Assembly (NCBI GenBank): GCA_035283185.1 | Contig: DATEUJ010000200.1 | Span: 1 to 64,000, forward strand | Length of the DNA stretch: 64,000 nucleotides | Direction: 5' to 3' | From: DASSFZ01 sp035283185 | GTDB lineage: Bacteria > Chloroflexota > Anaerolineae > Fen-1058 | Shown: in pieces, positions 7,376 through 15,056 of the stretch | How positions within the stretch are numbered: the stretch's first letter is position 1 | Layout: each line of letters opens with the position of its first letter | Notes under the pieces: model-generated | Database searches by the model: none | The model's input: only the letters and a program-made list of their open reading frames with translations | What the model was told of the DNA's origin: nothing | Position numbers and translations under genes: made by a program

Positions 7376-7505
7376 ACTGGACTTCGGTACATCACTGTTT
7401 TTCTTGTGACTAACTTTGCTGCAAAAGCCTGGTTTTCCGGGCCACAAGCGCGAATTGGTGTCTATATAATTCAGGCCAAAATCGGCCAATGTACCGAAGT
7501 CCAGT
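7376..7505. repeat. 130-bp unit bounded by 17-bp perfect inverted repeats
   Basis: ACTGGACTTCGGTACAT (7376-7392) and its exact reverse complement (7489-7505) bound an AT-richer interior with TATATAAT. It starts 22 bases upstream of the minus-strand gene at 7353. It could be a miniature inverted-repeat element or paired operators. Confidence 0.55.
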
Positions 7506-7707
7506 TATAGAGTGATACGGCGTGAGTCGGCGTTTTTCGTGCCGTCACTAACTGTTCCGCACAACCAGCCCGAAGTTCGACGGTTTCCTGGAAATTGTGG
7601 TACTGAACACAGATCGCAATAACGTTGGTCTCTTCGACGGACATACCCTGCGCCGCGAGCAGGTTCGCCGCTATCAACGCGATCGGGACGCTCAGCCTGT
7701 CAGCCAC
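7471..7707 (-). CDS. Possible small hypothetical protein, 78 residues
   Basis: GTG at 7707 opens a frame beginning MADRLSVPIALIAANLLAAQG, then MSVEETNVIAICVQYHNFQE. It looks protein-like for about 60 residues. The last dozen residues are encoded by the right arm of the 7376-7505 inverted repeat, so the C-terminus is probably a fusion. No clear ribosome binding site. It may be a remnant. Confidence 0.3.
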   Translation of the reverse strand: MADRLSVPIALIAANLLAAQGMSVEETNVIAICVQYHNFQETVELRAGCAEQLVTARKTPTHAVSLYNWTSVHWPILA

Positions 7708-7752
7708 AAAGGGCCGTCAACTCGGATCTAACCGGCGGCCCTGTTCAGGTAA

Positions 7753-8004
7753 TCAAGCGGTGCCTTCGTGTTCATGCCCCTCATCCCTCATAGCTTTCCG
7801 TTTCCCGAATCGCTTCTGGTGCAGTCTCTGAATCCACTCCGCCGTGGGTGCTTTCCAACGCTCCTGCCGGGTGCTGGCGTGGTTGGCGATCACTGTTCGT
7901 GGACTCATCCCCAGCTCCCGCGCCATCCGGATCGTGTCTGCGTCCAAACCTCATTGCCGCTGCACAGCATCCCAGGTTGCTTTCTTCTTCGTGTTTTTAG
8001 CCAT
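7753..8004 (-). pseudogene. Small conserved-type protein interrupted by in-frame TGA
   Basis: From ATG at 8004 the frame reads MAKNTKKKATWDAVQRQ, then TGA, then continues in the same frame GLDADTIRMARELGMSPRTV and on to WKAPTAEWIQRLHQKRFGKRKA. Total length would be about 83 codons. I recall short bacterial hypothetical proteins of this pattern (a Trp near the start, a helix with AKELG, then W-APV--WI---Y--RFG), from memory and unverified. A single base change would explain the TGA. A separate start after the stop (TTG) is possible but poor. Confidence 0.5.
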
Positions 8005-8231
8005 AAACCGTAGTGCTTTCTAGTCGGCGCCGTTCTGTTCGCCTGCGCGACCAATACGCGCAGAGTCGTGTCGCAACGAGCATGTAAACGGCCGGGCAGA
8101 TGGATGAAGTGAGACAGCATCCGCCGGGCGCGAGAGTTACCGCGCCACGAGGATTGGCTTCGATTCGAACTATGACCTGCCGGTTACGAACCGCAATCTT
8201 GGTACGTACAGAATGGTCCTGTGAGACAAAC

Positions 8232-8266
8232 AAAAAGCACCGCAGACTCATCCTCTGCGATGCTTT
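8232..8266 (-). terminator. Terminator downstream of the tRNA-Met fragment
   Basis: On the minus strand a 13-bp stem (8234-8246 with 8254-8266, one G-T pair) is followed by T residues (8236-8232). It directly follows the 3' end of the tRNA fragment, so this side keeps the original chromosomal context. Confidence 0.7.
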
Positions 8267-8270
8267 GGAG

Positions 8271-8312
8271 TGGCGGGGGCTGGATTCGAACCAGCGACCT
8301 CCGGGTTATGAG
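8271..8312 (-). other. tRNA-Met(CAT) 3' half, attachment-site-like
   Basis: The minus strand reads CTCATAACCCGG (anticodon loop with CAT and the 3' anticodon stem), a variable region AGGTC, a perfect T-arm (GCTGG TTCGAAT CCAGC) and acceptor CCCCGCCA. The 5' half is missing: upstream bases do not complete the anticodon stem and no matching GGCGGGG acceptor strand is present. A break exactly at the anticodon loop is the usual core of tyrosine-integrase attachment sites. Confidence 0.65.
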
Positions 8313-8461
8313 TTCCACTCGAAAGACGATACTTTCGACCACCAAGCCAGCCGATTCAGGGTGGCCCGGTGAAGCTTTCGACGGACGATCACATCCGCCG
8401 CTGGATTTGGCAATCCAGCGGGAGCACTTCACCTTTAAACCTGCATGAGCCAAAGCCGCCT

Positions 8462-9512
8462 TTAGCGCGTCTTCATCTGCGCCAGCATCCTGAGGTATGG
8501 CAGCAGCGTACATGTTTCGGCAACCGCCTGGTCAAAGGCCATGCGCTCACTCTCGTTCAGCGCCTCGCGGTATTGCCGAAGGCGCGCTGCGTCCAGTCGT
8601 CCGCTCCCGAACACCTCGACCGCTACTACCCTAAGCCGCTTGAGGGCCTGCCCCATCTGGGCCGGCTCCGCACGGCGGCGACGACGCCGCAGCACGCGGT
8701 CTACAGCCTCGCGGATTTGCGCGCCGGACCAGAGCGTCTCGCCGCTCGTCGCCTGCTCGAGGATGCGGACGATCTCAGCGTTGTATTTGGGGCGTGGCAG
8801 CTATTGAAACAGGTAGCGCAGCCGCCGCACGGGAATATCATGGGCGTATGCGATCCCCTGCGCTTTGGCGGGTAGCGTGAGCAGCGTGGCGTACTGGATC
8901 GCGGTGCGCCGGGCAAGGCCGACCCGATCGGCGACGGCCTCCCAGGTCGGCCACTCTTTCGGCCGGCCGCGCTCCGATTTTTTGGCGCCAGGCGCCGGAA
9001 AATCCGGCGGTGGCCCTTCGCGCGCCAGCTCGTTCCACACCTGCTTCAGCGCCCAGGCGGTCTCCATCGCGTTCATCGAACGCCTCTGCAGGTTCTCGGC
9101 TGCGCGGCGCGTCGCTCCGACTCGCTTCACTATCTGCGTGGGGATGGCTGCGTAGGCCGTGTCGGTCGGATGAGCCTCTCGCAGCGTAACCATCGCCCAG
9201 TACCGAATCTCGCCCGTCTCGATCAGGTAACGCCTCCTCCTGGGTCGACTGACGGTGATCGGGTTGACCAGCCCGTGCGTCTCCGGGCGAGTGACCTGCT
9301 CGCGGGTGATGTTCTGTGCCAGGCTGCGGATCTCCTCGCGCACGCTCCGGTCGTGCGGTGTCTTCCCTTCTTTGGCCAGATACGCGCGATATACCTGCGC
9401 GGCGGTCTTCTTGCCGGCGGCGATGGCGCGCGGCCGTCCTCGGAATAATCCGACGGGGCTGGTCAGGATCGGGCACCAGCTGCTCTAGCGGCAGCAGAAC
9501 AATCTCTACCAT
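8462..9512 (-). pseudogene. ParB-like partition protein, frameshifted and with a nonsense codon
   Basis: ATG at 9512 starts MVEIVLLPLEQLVPDPDQPR, a typical ParB N-terminus. A one-base excess in a CCCC run (9455-9458) shifts the frame. The next frame gives VGLFRGRPRAIAAGKK and later HGLVNPITV and YLIETGEIRYWAMVTL, the ParB nuclease-fold motifs, then a helical HTH-like region. A TAG at 8801-8803 follows YLFQ, after which the same frame continues LPRPKYNAEIVRILEQATSG to TAA at 8462. Removing one base and restoring one codon gives an intact protein of about 349 residues. It was probably the partition gene of a plasmid or integrative element. Confidence 0.7.
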
Positions 9513-9637
9513 GCGATCTCCCTTCGTGAAACAAGGTTGACTCCTACCCCATCATAGCCCCACTGTCAACTCCCGATCGCGGTTCTACGCCGCGTGCGTG
9601 CTCCGGTAATATCGAGGGACATCGGGGCAAGCACAGC

Positions 9638-11119
9638 TTACCGAGTGTCCGCGGAAACCAGTGCGCGTTGCAGATCGGCGTCCAGCTCGGCCAGAGCGAC
9701 TAATTGCGCGCCGACCGTCTTGGCCTCGGCACGTGCCGCGTCGGTGAAGCCGGCGCGGGAGAACAGCGCATAATGCACAGTCCAGTCCTTGCCGGGTGTC
9801 TTCTCGGCCTCAGCTAGAGCCCGCCTGACGAGCGGCGTCTTATCGACGAGCTCCCGGACGATCCCCCGATCCACGCGACCGACAGTCCATTTGCACTCAC
9901 CGAGAAGGATCGACCGGCGACGCCAGCTGATGGCTACCACGTCCACCTGCGCATCGGACGCCCAATGGCTGCCGACTGTTTCTGGTATGAACGGCAGCCG
10001 GCGAGCTCGCGCCTGTACGAGCGTCCACTCGCGGCAGATCTCCTCGAAGGCCGTTGTACCGATAAACGACCGGAACTGCTCGGCGATGATGTCCCACAGG
10101 GCATCCTTCAGCCCTTGCTCGACCATGTCGATATTCGGATCGATGAAGCGAAAATAAAAGCGCAGGTAAGAGTCGCGCAGGTGGTAGCGGCTGCGTGTGG
10201 TCGTCTGGCGCTGGTCGGGCGGGAGCGTCACCGGCACACGCCGCTCGACCAACCCCATCTTCACCAAGCGCCTGAGGTAGGGCATGACGTTGGGCGATGG
10301 TACACCGAGGGTCTTCCCGATATCGGACGGGGTATGCTGTCCGCCGCCGATCGCACGTACGACGGCTTCGTACTTGCGCGTTTTGCGCGCCAGATCGCTG
10401 ATCAGCACCGTCGGCTCGCTACGGAACATACCTGTGCGGCTAAACAGGTGTTCTTTGATGTTAACGGTCAGGCTCCGATCGGGGTCGAAGCGCTCCAGGT
10501 ACGCCGGGATACCGCCCAGCACGGCGTAGGCAGCCACCTGCTCGGCGGTCGGCCAGCGCGGGAAGAACTCCGACAGCGCCGCGAACGGCAGCGGATCGAT
10601 GGCGAGCTGGGCAGTCATGCGCCCATACAGCGGCGCGTTGTAGTCGAGCAGATCGGCCATCATACCAATATGCGAGCCGGCCAGAATCAGGATGACAGGC
10701 TTGTCCTTGAACAGGTGGTCCCACGCCGCTTGCAGGTGTGAAGGTAGCGAACGGTCGGAGGCGACGGCATACGGGAACTCGTCGAAGAGCATCACCAGCG
10801 GCTGATCGATCAGCGCCGCCATCTGCTCGAATAGTGATTCCCACGTCTCGAAGCGCGGCGCGTCAGCCTGATCGGGGTACTTCCAGCGCCACAGTGCCCG
10901 CGCGCAGCCCTGACGCACTGCGTCCGGCGATTCCTCTTTAGCCAGCCAGTACAGATACGGTAGATCGGACTGCTGGACCCAGTGCAGGAGCAAGGTCGTC
11001 TTGCCCACGCGCCGCCGACCGTACACCGCGGCGAACTGTGCGGTCTTGCGCCGCAGCAGCGTTTGCTTCAGCGCGTCGAGGTCACGGAGGTCTTGTTGCC
11101 GGTCAATGAAGCGGAGCAT
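9638..11119 (-). CDS. Archaeal-type ATPase with DUF234 C-terminal domain (copy 1)
   Basis: The 493-residue protein starts MLRFIDRQQDLRDL, the usual opening of the ATPase_2/DUF234 family. Walker A is YGRRRVGKTTLL (about 33-44), Walker B MLFDEFPY (about 108-115), followed by a GSHIGMM sensor region, a winged-helix segment (about 255-300) and the C-terminal DUF234 part with YLRFYFRFIDPN and GECKW, a PD-(D/E)xK-like strand. These proteins are common in archaea and Chloroflexota; their role is not established, and a nuclease or DNA-binding regulator has been suggested for the C-terminal domain. It is about 40% alike by eye to the copy at 16083-17576. The start lies 5 bases from a palindromic leader, without a Shine-Dalgarno sequence. 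Confidence 0.8.
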   Translation of the reverse strand: MLRFIDRQQDLRDLDALKQTLLRRKTAQFAAVYGRRRVGKTTLLLHWVQQSDLPYLYWLAKEESPDAVRQGCARALWRWKYPDQADAPRFETWESLFEQMAALIDQPLVMLFDEFPYAVASDRSLPSHLQAAWDHLFKDKPVILILAGSHIGMMADLLDYNAPLYGRMTAQLAIDPLPFAALSEFFPRWPTAEQVAAYAVLGGIPAYLERFDPDRSLTVNIKEHLFSRTGMFRSEPTVLISDLARKTRKYEAVVRAIGGGQHTPSDIGKTLGVPSPNVMPYLRRLVKMGLVERRVPVTLPPDQRQTTTRSRYHLRDSYLRFYFRFIDPNIDMVEQGLKDALWDIIAEQFRSFIGTTAFEEICREWTLVQARARRLPFIPETVGSHWASDAQVDVVAISWRRRSILLGECKWTVGRVDRGIVRELVDKTPLVRRALAEAEKTPGKDWTVHYALFSRAGFTDAARAEAKTVGAQLVALAELDADLQRALVSADTR

Positions 11120-11123
11120 ATTA

Positions 11124-11184
11124 TTATAAGTTTCTTCTTAGAAAGAAGTTATAACGATTATACGGATAAGCCGCTGGCTGTCAA
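11124..11184 (-). promoter_or_regulatory. Consensus promoter with palindromic leader for the ATPase/DUF234 gene
   Basis: On the minus strand TTGACA (11184-11179) is followed after 16 bases by TATAAT (11162-11157). Just downstream, an imperfect 31-bp palindrome with TTATAA ends (11124-11154) covers the expected transcript start and leader, ending 5 bases before the ATG. The second ATPase/DUF234 gene has the same design. Confidence 0.7.
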
Positions 11185-11194
11185 GTGGTGTTGT

Positions 11195-11537
11195 TGTCGG
11201 TTCTCAAGATTGGTGGCAATAGAATCACAGTTCCTGGCAATAGCGTCAAAGAAAGTGGCAATGGCCGACACCCAGTTCGTGGCAATGGCTTCCTCCAGCC
11301 TACGAGAATCTCGCGAGCAACAACATTTTCGTCTATTAGCCGACCCATCTTCTGTGGAGTGCATGATCGGCTATTGCCAATATCTTCAAGATGTTGCCCG
11401 TCCCATTTTTAGGCCATTGCCACTAACTGTGTTTCGTAGATCGGCTATTGCCAAGATATGTGATTCTGATTGCCAACAACTGTGAGAAAAAGAGGCGTTT
11501 TAGGCCGGTTCATTGCCACCAACTGTGAGAACCGACA
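11195..11537. mobile_element. IS21-like miniature element (343 bp) with 5-bp target duplication
   Basis: The element begins TGTCGGTTCTCA (11195) and ends with its complement (to 11537). The terminal inverted repeats agree in 23 of 26 positions. GTTGT is duplicated on both sides (11190-11194 and 11538-11542). Inside, the motif ATTGCCANNAACTGTG occurs at 11415, 11468 and 11512 and, inverted, at 11226-11241, with several GGCAATRGC partial copies: the multiple terminal repeats typical of IS21 ends, with TG...CA termini. No transposase frame is present, so it is non-autonomous. Confidence 0.7.
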
Positions 11538-11545
11538 GTTGTTTT

Positions 11546-12497
11546 TTGTCGGAATTCAAAGATAATGACTCAAAGATAACGGCAATAGCCGACACACAGG
11601 TATCGGCAATGGCCGACTGTTCACGTTTTGCGCTGAAACTTGTGGAGGTGGAAGACACGCCATTGATGTCCGACACATGAATATCAATGCTACGACTCGG
11701 ATCAGGACCATCGCTCGCCACCTCACGGGAGACCTACAATGAGGTGTTGCGGCTGTTGAGCCTGCGTTCGTTTTCGCCGGAATGCGCATGCGTTGGGACA
11801 TCGGTCGGCACGATCTCGCGCTGGCACCAGCATAGCCTGAGCGCTCTGGTGTACGCCTATCGCGAGTTCGAGTAGCGCGCCGGTGAAGTTGGCAGTGTCC
11901 GTTGGCGGCAAGAGCCAGTCGCTCAAGTCGGCCATCGATGCTTTCACACTCGGCCAGACCTTTACCGTCGGTGAGCTGTAGCCCATCTGTCCCACCGTCA
12001 ACCGAGCCACAATCCGGTGGGGTACTCGACGACTTGCGTAAACAGGGTCTGGTGGACTGCCTTGGAACCGGCAATCTGTACGCTGGCGCAGGGCGAAAGC
12101 GTAATCGTGATCGCGTTAAACAGGATCAGCGCGGCTCGATGATCTCTTTTCCGATTACCCTGTCAGCGTCTCGCGTCAAGGACCGGCGTCTGCGCATAGG
12201 GTCAATCGCCCCACCCTGTACGCACTTGCCATTAACTCGTTTCTGCCACAACACGCCGAATGGGCAACTCGACATGATAGTGCCTAACCGAACTCTATCC
12301 GCGGGAGCTAAGCTGTGCCTACCGTCAAACATCGCGTACCGTTGAACCTAGGAGGTCGAGGCAGGGGTTAGTTCAGTGCACTCATTGATTTCATCCAACG
12401 GCGAGGCATGATCGTGCGCGTCCCACGTGCAATGCACAGATAGTCACCCAAACAACGCCAAAGCGCGTGCAGTTTGTTACGATTCTGTTATCCTGAA
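11546..12497. other. Non-coding or decayed stretch with a second IS21-like end
   Basis: No gene can be supported. At 11546 another TGTCGG follows, then TCAAAGATAA repeats and GGCAATAGCC/GGCAATGGCC copies (11581-11614), resembling a second, diverged end of the same element type. The 11690-12100 part reads as possible relics of a transposase (for example EVLRLLSLRSFSPECACVG at about 11740 on the plus strand) without a continuous frame. Confidence 0.4.
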
Positions 12498-12512
12498 AAC
12501 GAACATTTCGTT
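12498..12512. promoter_or_regulatory. Small palindrome AACGAA-N3-TTCGTT
   Basis: A perfect 6-3-6 inverted repeat lies upstream of the 12529 terminator. TTGTTA (12475-12480) and TTATCC (12488-12493) nearby could be weak promoter boxes, so it may be an operator for a short transcript. Evidence is weak. Confidence 0.3.
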
Positions 12513-12528
12513 GTAGAATGTCTCTCAG

Positions 12529-12566
12529 AGTGTGCTTTACCTCCAGGAGGTAAAGCGCACTTTTTT
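12529..12566 (+). terminator. Strong rho-independent terminator
   Basis: AGTGTGCTTTACCTCC (12529-12544) pairs with GGAGGTAAAGCGCACT (12546-12561) with one T-G pair, followed by TTTTTT. No recognisable gene lies upstream on this strand, so it may end a short RNA or be left over from a lost gene. Confidence 0.75.
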
Positions 12567-12811
12567 GTCGGTTGACAGGGCAGGAGAGGAGCATGCGGGT
12601 ACGCAAGTATTCGCACAAGTTGTCGAATCGTGCGAGCCAACACGGGTAACCTGAGCCGGAGAATGTATGGCGTTGAATCGATCCACAAGGAAGATCCCGC
12701 ACTGCAATCGTACGTACGCCGGGTCTCCAGCCTGGCACCTCCGAAGGTGAGGTGCACGGCCATCACAGTATTCGGGCTTGGAATGCTGGACCGTCTCCAT
12801 AGGATACGAAG

Positions 12812-13058
12812 ATGAATGAACATATTCTCACTATTCCCGAAGTCGCACGCTATTTGAAGCTCTCCAAGTCGAAGGTCTACGGCCTGGTGGCAACGGGAGA
12901 TTCCACATATCCGGATAGGGCGTAATGTGAGGATTCGGGAAACGGATCTCGAGAAGTGGATTGAGACTAGCCTCTCGCCCAGCCACCTTTCTTCTTCGCT
13001 GATTTCCACTGACAGCGGTTCGCGCAGAGGATTGGGCATTTCTCAATCTCGCGTTTGA
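12812..13058 (+). pseudogene. Excisionase-like HTH protein, frameshifted
   Basis: ATG at 12812 after AGGATACGA starts MNEHILTIPEVARYLKLSKS, the signature of the helix-turn-helix (HTH_17/excisionase) family. The frame stops early after ATGDSTYPDRA. Moving to the next frame near 12899 restores the expected continuation IPHIRIGRNVRIRETDLEKW and runs to TGA at 13058. A small indel therefore breaks the gene. Its position just before the integrase fits an xis role. Confidence 0.65.
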
Positions 13059-13139
13059 TCCTGTATTGCCCGACACAATCCTAGGGATCACATACGACGG
13101 TCAGGTTTCGTGTGCCTATTTCGCTGTGGATGCGAGTGT

Positions 13140-13189
13140 GGTACAATGAGGCATACGTTAGAACGGATGTTTCACCAGGTACAATGAGG
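13140..13189 (+). promoter_or_regulatory. Direct repeats GGTACAATGAGG ahead of the integrase
   Basis: A 12-bp direct repeat occurs at 13140-13151 and 13178-13189. Each contains TACAAT, a fair -10 box. The second copy supplies the GAGG ribosome binding site for the integrase. They may be tandem promoters or recombinase arm sites. Confidence 0.35.
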
Positions 13190-13194
13190 TGGGA

Positions 13195-14295
13195 ATGGCT
13201 AAGAAGCGGGCACATGGTGAAGGCACTATCTTCCAAAATAAGCAAGGCTACTGGGTGGCAGAGGTCTTCCTCCCGAACGGCAAGAGGAAAAGGAAGTACG
13301 ACAAGACCCAGAAAGCCGCTAAGGAATGGCTGCTGGCACAGCGAGAGGCTATTCGAGACGCAGTTTGGGTCGATACCGACTCTGTTACCGTCTCACAGTT
13401 TTTTGACCGGTACATTGCTGACGTAGCATCTCATACCCTCCGGCCCAAGACCTTGGAAGTCTACTCCTATCTCATAAGGCTCCATATTAAGCCGGAGATT
13501 GGAAACATTCGCCTTTCGACTTTGCAACCGGCGCACATCCAAAAACTCTACAGCGACAAGCTCAACGCCGGATTATCACCGCGTACGGTACACTTCATCC
13601 ATTCAGTCCTCCACAAGGCTCTCAAGCAAGCCATGCGTTGGGGTCTTGTTTCACGAAACGCATGTGATCTCGTCGAGGCACCCCCTGTTAAGCGTCGTGC
13701 CCCTGTGACTTGGAGCCTGGAAGAGGTCCAAAGATTTCTCGGCGTAGTGAAGGGACACCGTTTCTACCCGATCTATGTACTCGCAATTGCTACGGGGATG
13801 CGGGAAGGGGAAATTCTGGGACTGCATTTACAGGACGTGAACTGGGCCACCGGTACGATTCACGTGCGCCACGCAGTCCAGTATCTCGCCGGGAAGGGCG
13901 TTGTCTTAACTGAACCCAAGACTGACAAAGCCAAGCGTTCGATTAAGGTTCCCGGTTTTGCCCTGAAGGCACTTCGGGAACACGCGGAGAAGTTGGATGG
14001 GAATCAGGGCTTTGCGTTCACGACGAGCAACTCCACGCCTTTCAGCCCTAGAAACCTGCTTCGCCACTTCAAGGATGTTTTGGAAGAGGCTGGGCTTCCT
14101 GAGATTCGATTCCACGATCTTCGCCATACCTGCGCGACATTGCACTTAATGGCTGGTACTCATCCGAAGACGGTGCAAGAGTTACTGGGTCATTCGCACA
14201 TCTCTATGACCTTGGACACATATTCTCACGTCCTGCCAAGCATTCAGGAGGAAGCGGCTGAGAAAATGAATTCCTTGCTACAGACAACTTTGTAG
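13195..14295 (+). CDS. int: Tyrosine recombinase (phage-type integrase)
   Basis: The 366-residue product is a complete integrase. It has an N-terminal arm-binding domain (MAKKRAHGEGTIFQ, residues 1-50), a SAM-like core-binding domain (about 60-150) and the catalytic domain with R203 (GMREGE), HDLRH (about 307-311), GHSHIS (about 332) and the nucleophile Y343 (YSHV). The ATG at 13195 was preferred over an in-frame GTG at 13189 because GAGGTGG precedes it. A broken excisionase-like gene lies just upstream, and a tRNA-like 3' fragment lies 130 bases downstream, the usual arrangement of int next to an attachment site. It is the only intact mobility gene in the window. Confidence 0.9.
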   Translation: MAKKRAHGEGTIFQNKQGYWVAEVFLPNGKRKRKYDKTQKAAKEWLLAQREAIRDAVWVDTDSVTVSQFFDRYIADVASHTLRPKTLEVYSYLIRLHIKPEIGNIRLSTLQPAHIQKLYSDKLNAGLSPRTVHFIHSVLHKALKQAMRWGLVSRNACDLVEAPPVKRRAPVTWSLEEVQRFLGVVKGHRFYPIYVLAIATGMREGEILGLHLQDVNWATGTIHVRHAVQYLAGKGVVLTEPKTDKAKRSIKVPGFALKALREHAEKLDGNQGFAFTTSNSTPFSPRNLLRHFKDVLEEAGLPEIRFHDLRHTCATLHLMAGTHPKTVQELLGHSHISMTLDTYSHVLPSIQEEAAEKMNSLLQTTL

Positions 14296-14428
14296 CAATC
14301 TTGTAGCAATGGCCGTGATAAGCACTGTTCAGAATGGACGCACTGGACAAACAGCTTCAAAAAACTGCGAGAAAATGGGTTGTTTGGACGCAGTAGAGAG
14401 ATTGTAAGCCGTCGCCTTCTTCCTTCGG

Positions 14429-14465
14429 ATCAGTAGGGTGTGGGTTCGATTCCTGCCGGGGGCGC
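14429..14465 (+). other. tRNA-like 3' fragment, probable attachment site
   Basis: ATCAGTAGG, a variable part, then GTGGG TTCGATT CCTGC as a T-arm (two wobble pairs) and CGGGGGC as acceptor strand resemble the 3' part of a Thr-type tRNA. No 5' half is present. From GGCGC (14461-14465) onward the sequence switches to the remnant gene duplicated at 15880-15960, so the junction falls here. Confidence 0.45.
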
Positions 14466-14652
14466 TCTTCTTTTTGCCTTTTGCCCAAAGCTGGTCGGCT
14501 TCGACACGGCGCTGTTTGCCGTCGGCGCGCGTCACGTTCAGCAAGACGCCGCGCCAATCGTCGACGTCGGCGACGCGCTGCAGAAGGTCGAGGGGAAGGA
14601 TCGCGCCTTCACTATGGAGGGTGGTGAAAACGTCGCGGGTGCGGCTGGACAT
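14461..14652 (-). pseudogene. N-terminal remnant of a larger gene (family A, copy 1)
   Basis: ATG at 14652 opens MSSRTRDVFTTLHSEGAILP, continues GVLLNVTRADGKQRRVEADQ and LWAKGKKKSA, then runs into the antisense of the tRNA-like fragment. Copy 2 at 15805-15960 repeats the LLNVTRA-to-KKKSA part and supplies the original C-terminus, so this copy is a truncated or internally deleted relic. The N-terminus is of a kind I associate with large methylase/helicase loci, unverified. Confidence 0.55.
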
Positions 14653-14676
14653 GGTTTAACCCGATGCGTGTATAAT
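14646..14676 (+). promoter_or_regulatory. Likely promoter of the TumE-type toxin-antitoxin pair
   Basis: TATAAT at 14671-14676 has a TGGACA-like -35 at 14646-14651 with a long 19-base spacer. The antitoxin start is 50 bases downstream. Confidence 0.45.
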
Positions 14677-14726
14677 AGGCTCAACGCGCCGATTGGGCTT
14701 TAGGCAATCTGATTGGAGTCAAGGCT

Positions 14727-15056
14727 ATGAGTGACGTCATCGATATTGTGAGACCATTCGTTCGGCGTGGGCTATTCGCCAGCCCCGAAAAGGCCGTCGC
14801 CGAAATGGCGCGCGATTATGTGCTGCGCCAGATTGAGCGTTATCGCGCCGTCGATGATCGACTGCAGACCAAGTACGGCATGACCTACGAGCAGTTTGAA
14901 GCCTACCTCCAGTCTCGCTCCGATGCGCTGGCGACGGCGCCGGACCCGGCGCTCAATCAGGCCGTGATGATGGAAGAAGAAGACGGCGCTGACTGGAAGC
15001 TCGCCCGCGAAATGCTGCATAGCTGGCTGGGTCTCCAGGGCGAAGTCGCCGCATGA
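14727..15056 (+). CDS. Putative antitoxin of a TumE-type pair
   Basis: The 109-residue product (MSDVIDIVRPFVRRGLFASP...) is helical and acidic at the C-terminus. It contains EKAVAEMARDYVLRQIERYR and YGMTYEQFEAYLQSRSD, patterns common in small antitoxins. GGAGTC precedes ATG at 14727. The stop overlaps the next start as ATGA. The antitoxin role is inferred from order and coupling to the TumE-like gene, not from a recognised DNA-binding motif. Confidence 0.6.
   Translation: MSDVIDIVRPFVRRGLFASPEKAVAEMARDYVLRQIERYRAVDDRLQTKYGMTYEQFEAYLQSRSDALATAPDPALNQAVMMEEEDGADWKLAREMLHSWLGLQGEVAA

Noticed and set aside
8271..8365. Complete tRNA gene on the minus strand
   Set aside because: Only the 3' half folds; no 5' acceptor strand or D-arm complements it.
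8369..8875. Plus-strand 168-codon frame
   Set aside because: Antisense to the broken parB-like gene, which has recognisable ParB motifs.
11215..11614. Possible CRISPR array from the repeated GGCAATRGC motifs
   Set aside because: Spacing is irregular (about 20-100 bp), motifs occur in both orientations and are short, and terminal inverted repeats with a target duplication fit an IS21-like element.
12100..12340. Small minus-strand frame (MFDGRHSLAPADRV...)
   Set aside because: No ribosome binding site or family pattern; the region looks decayed.
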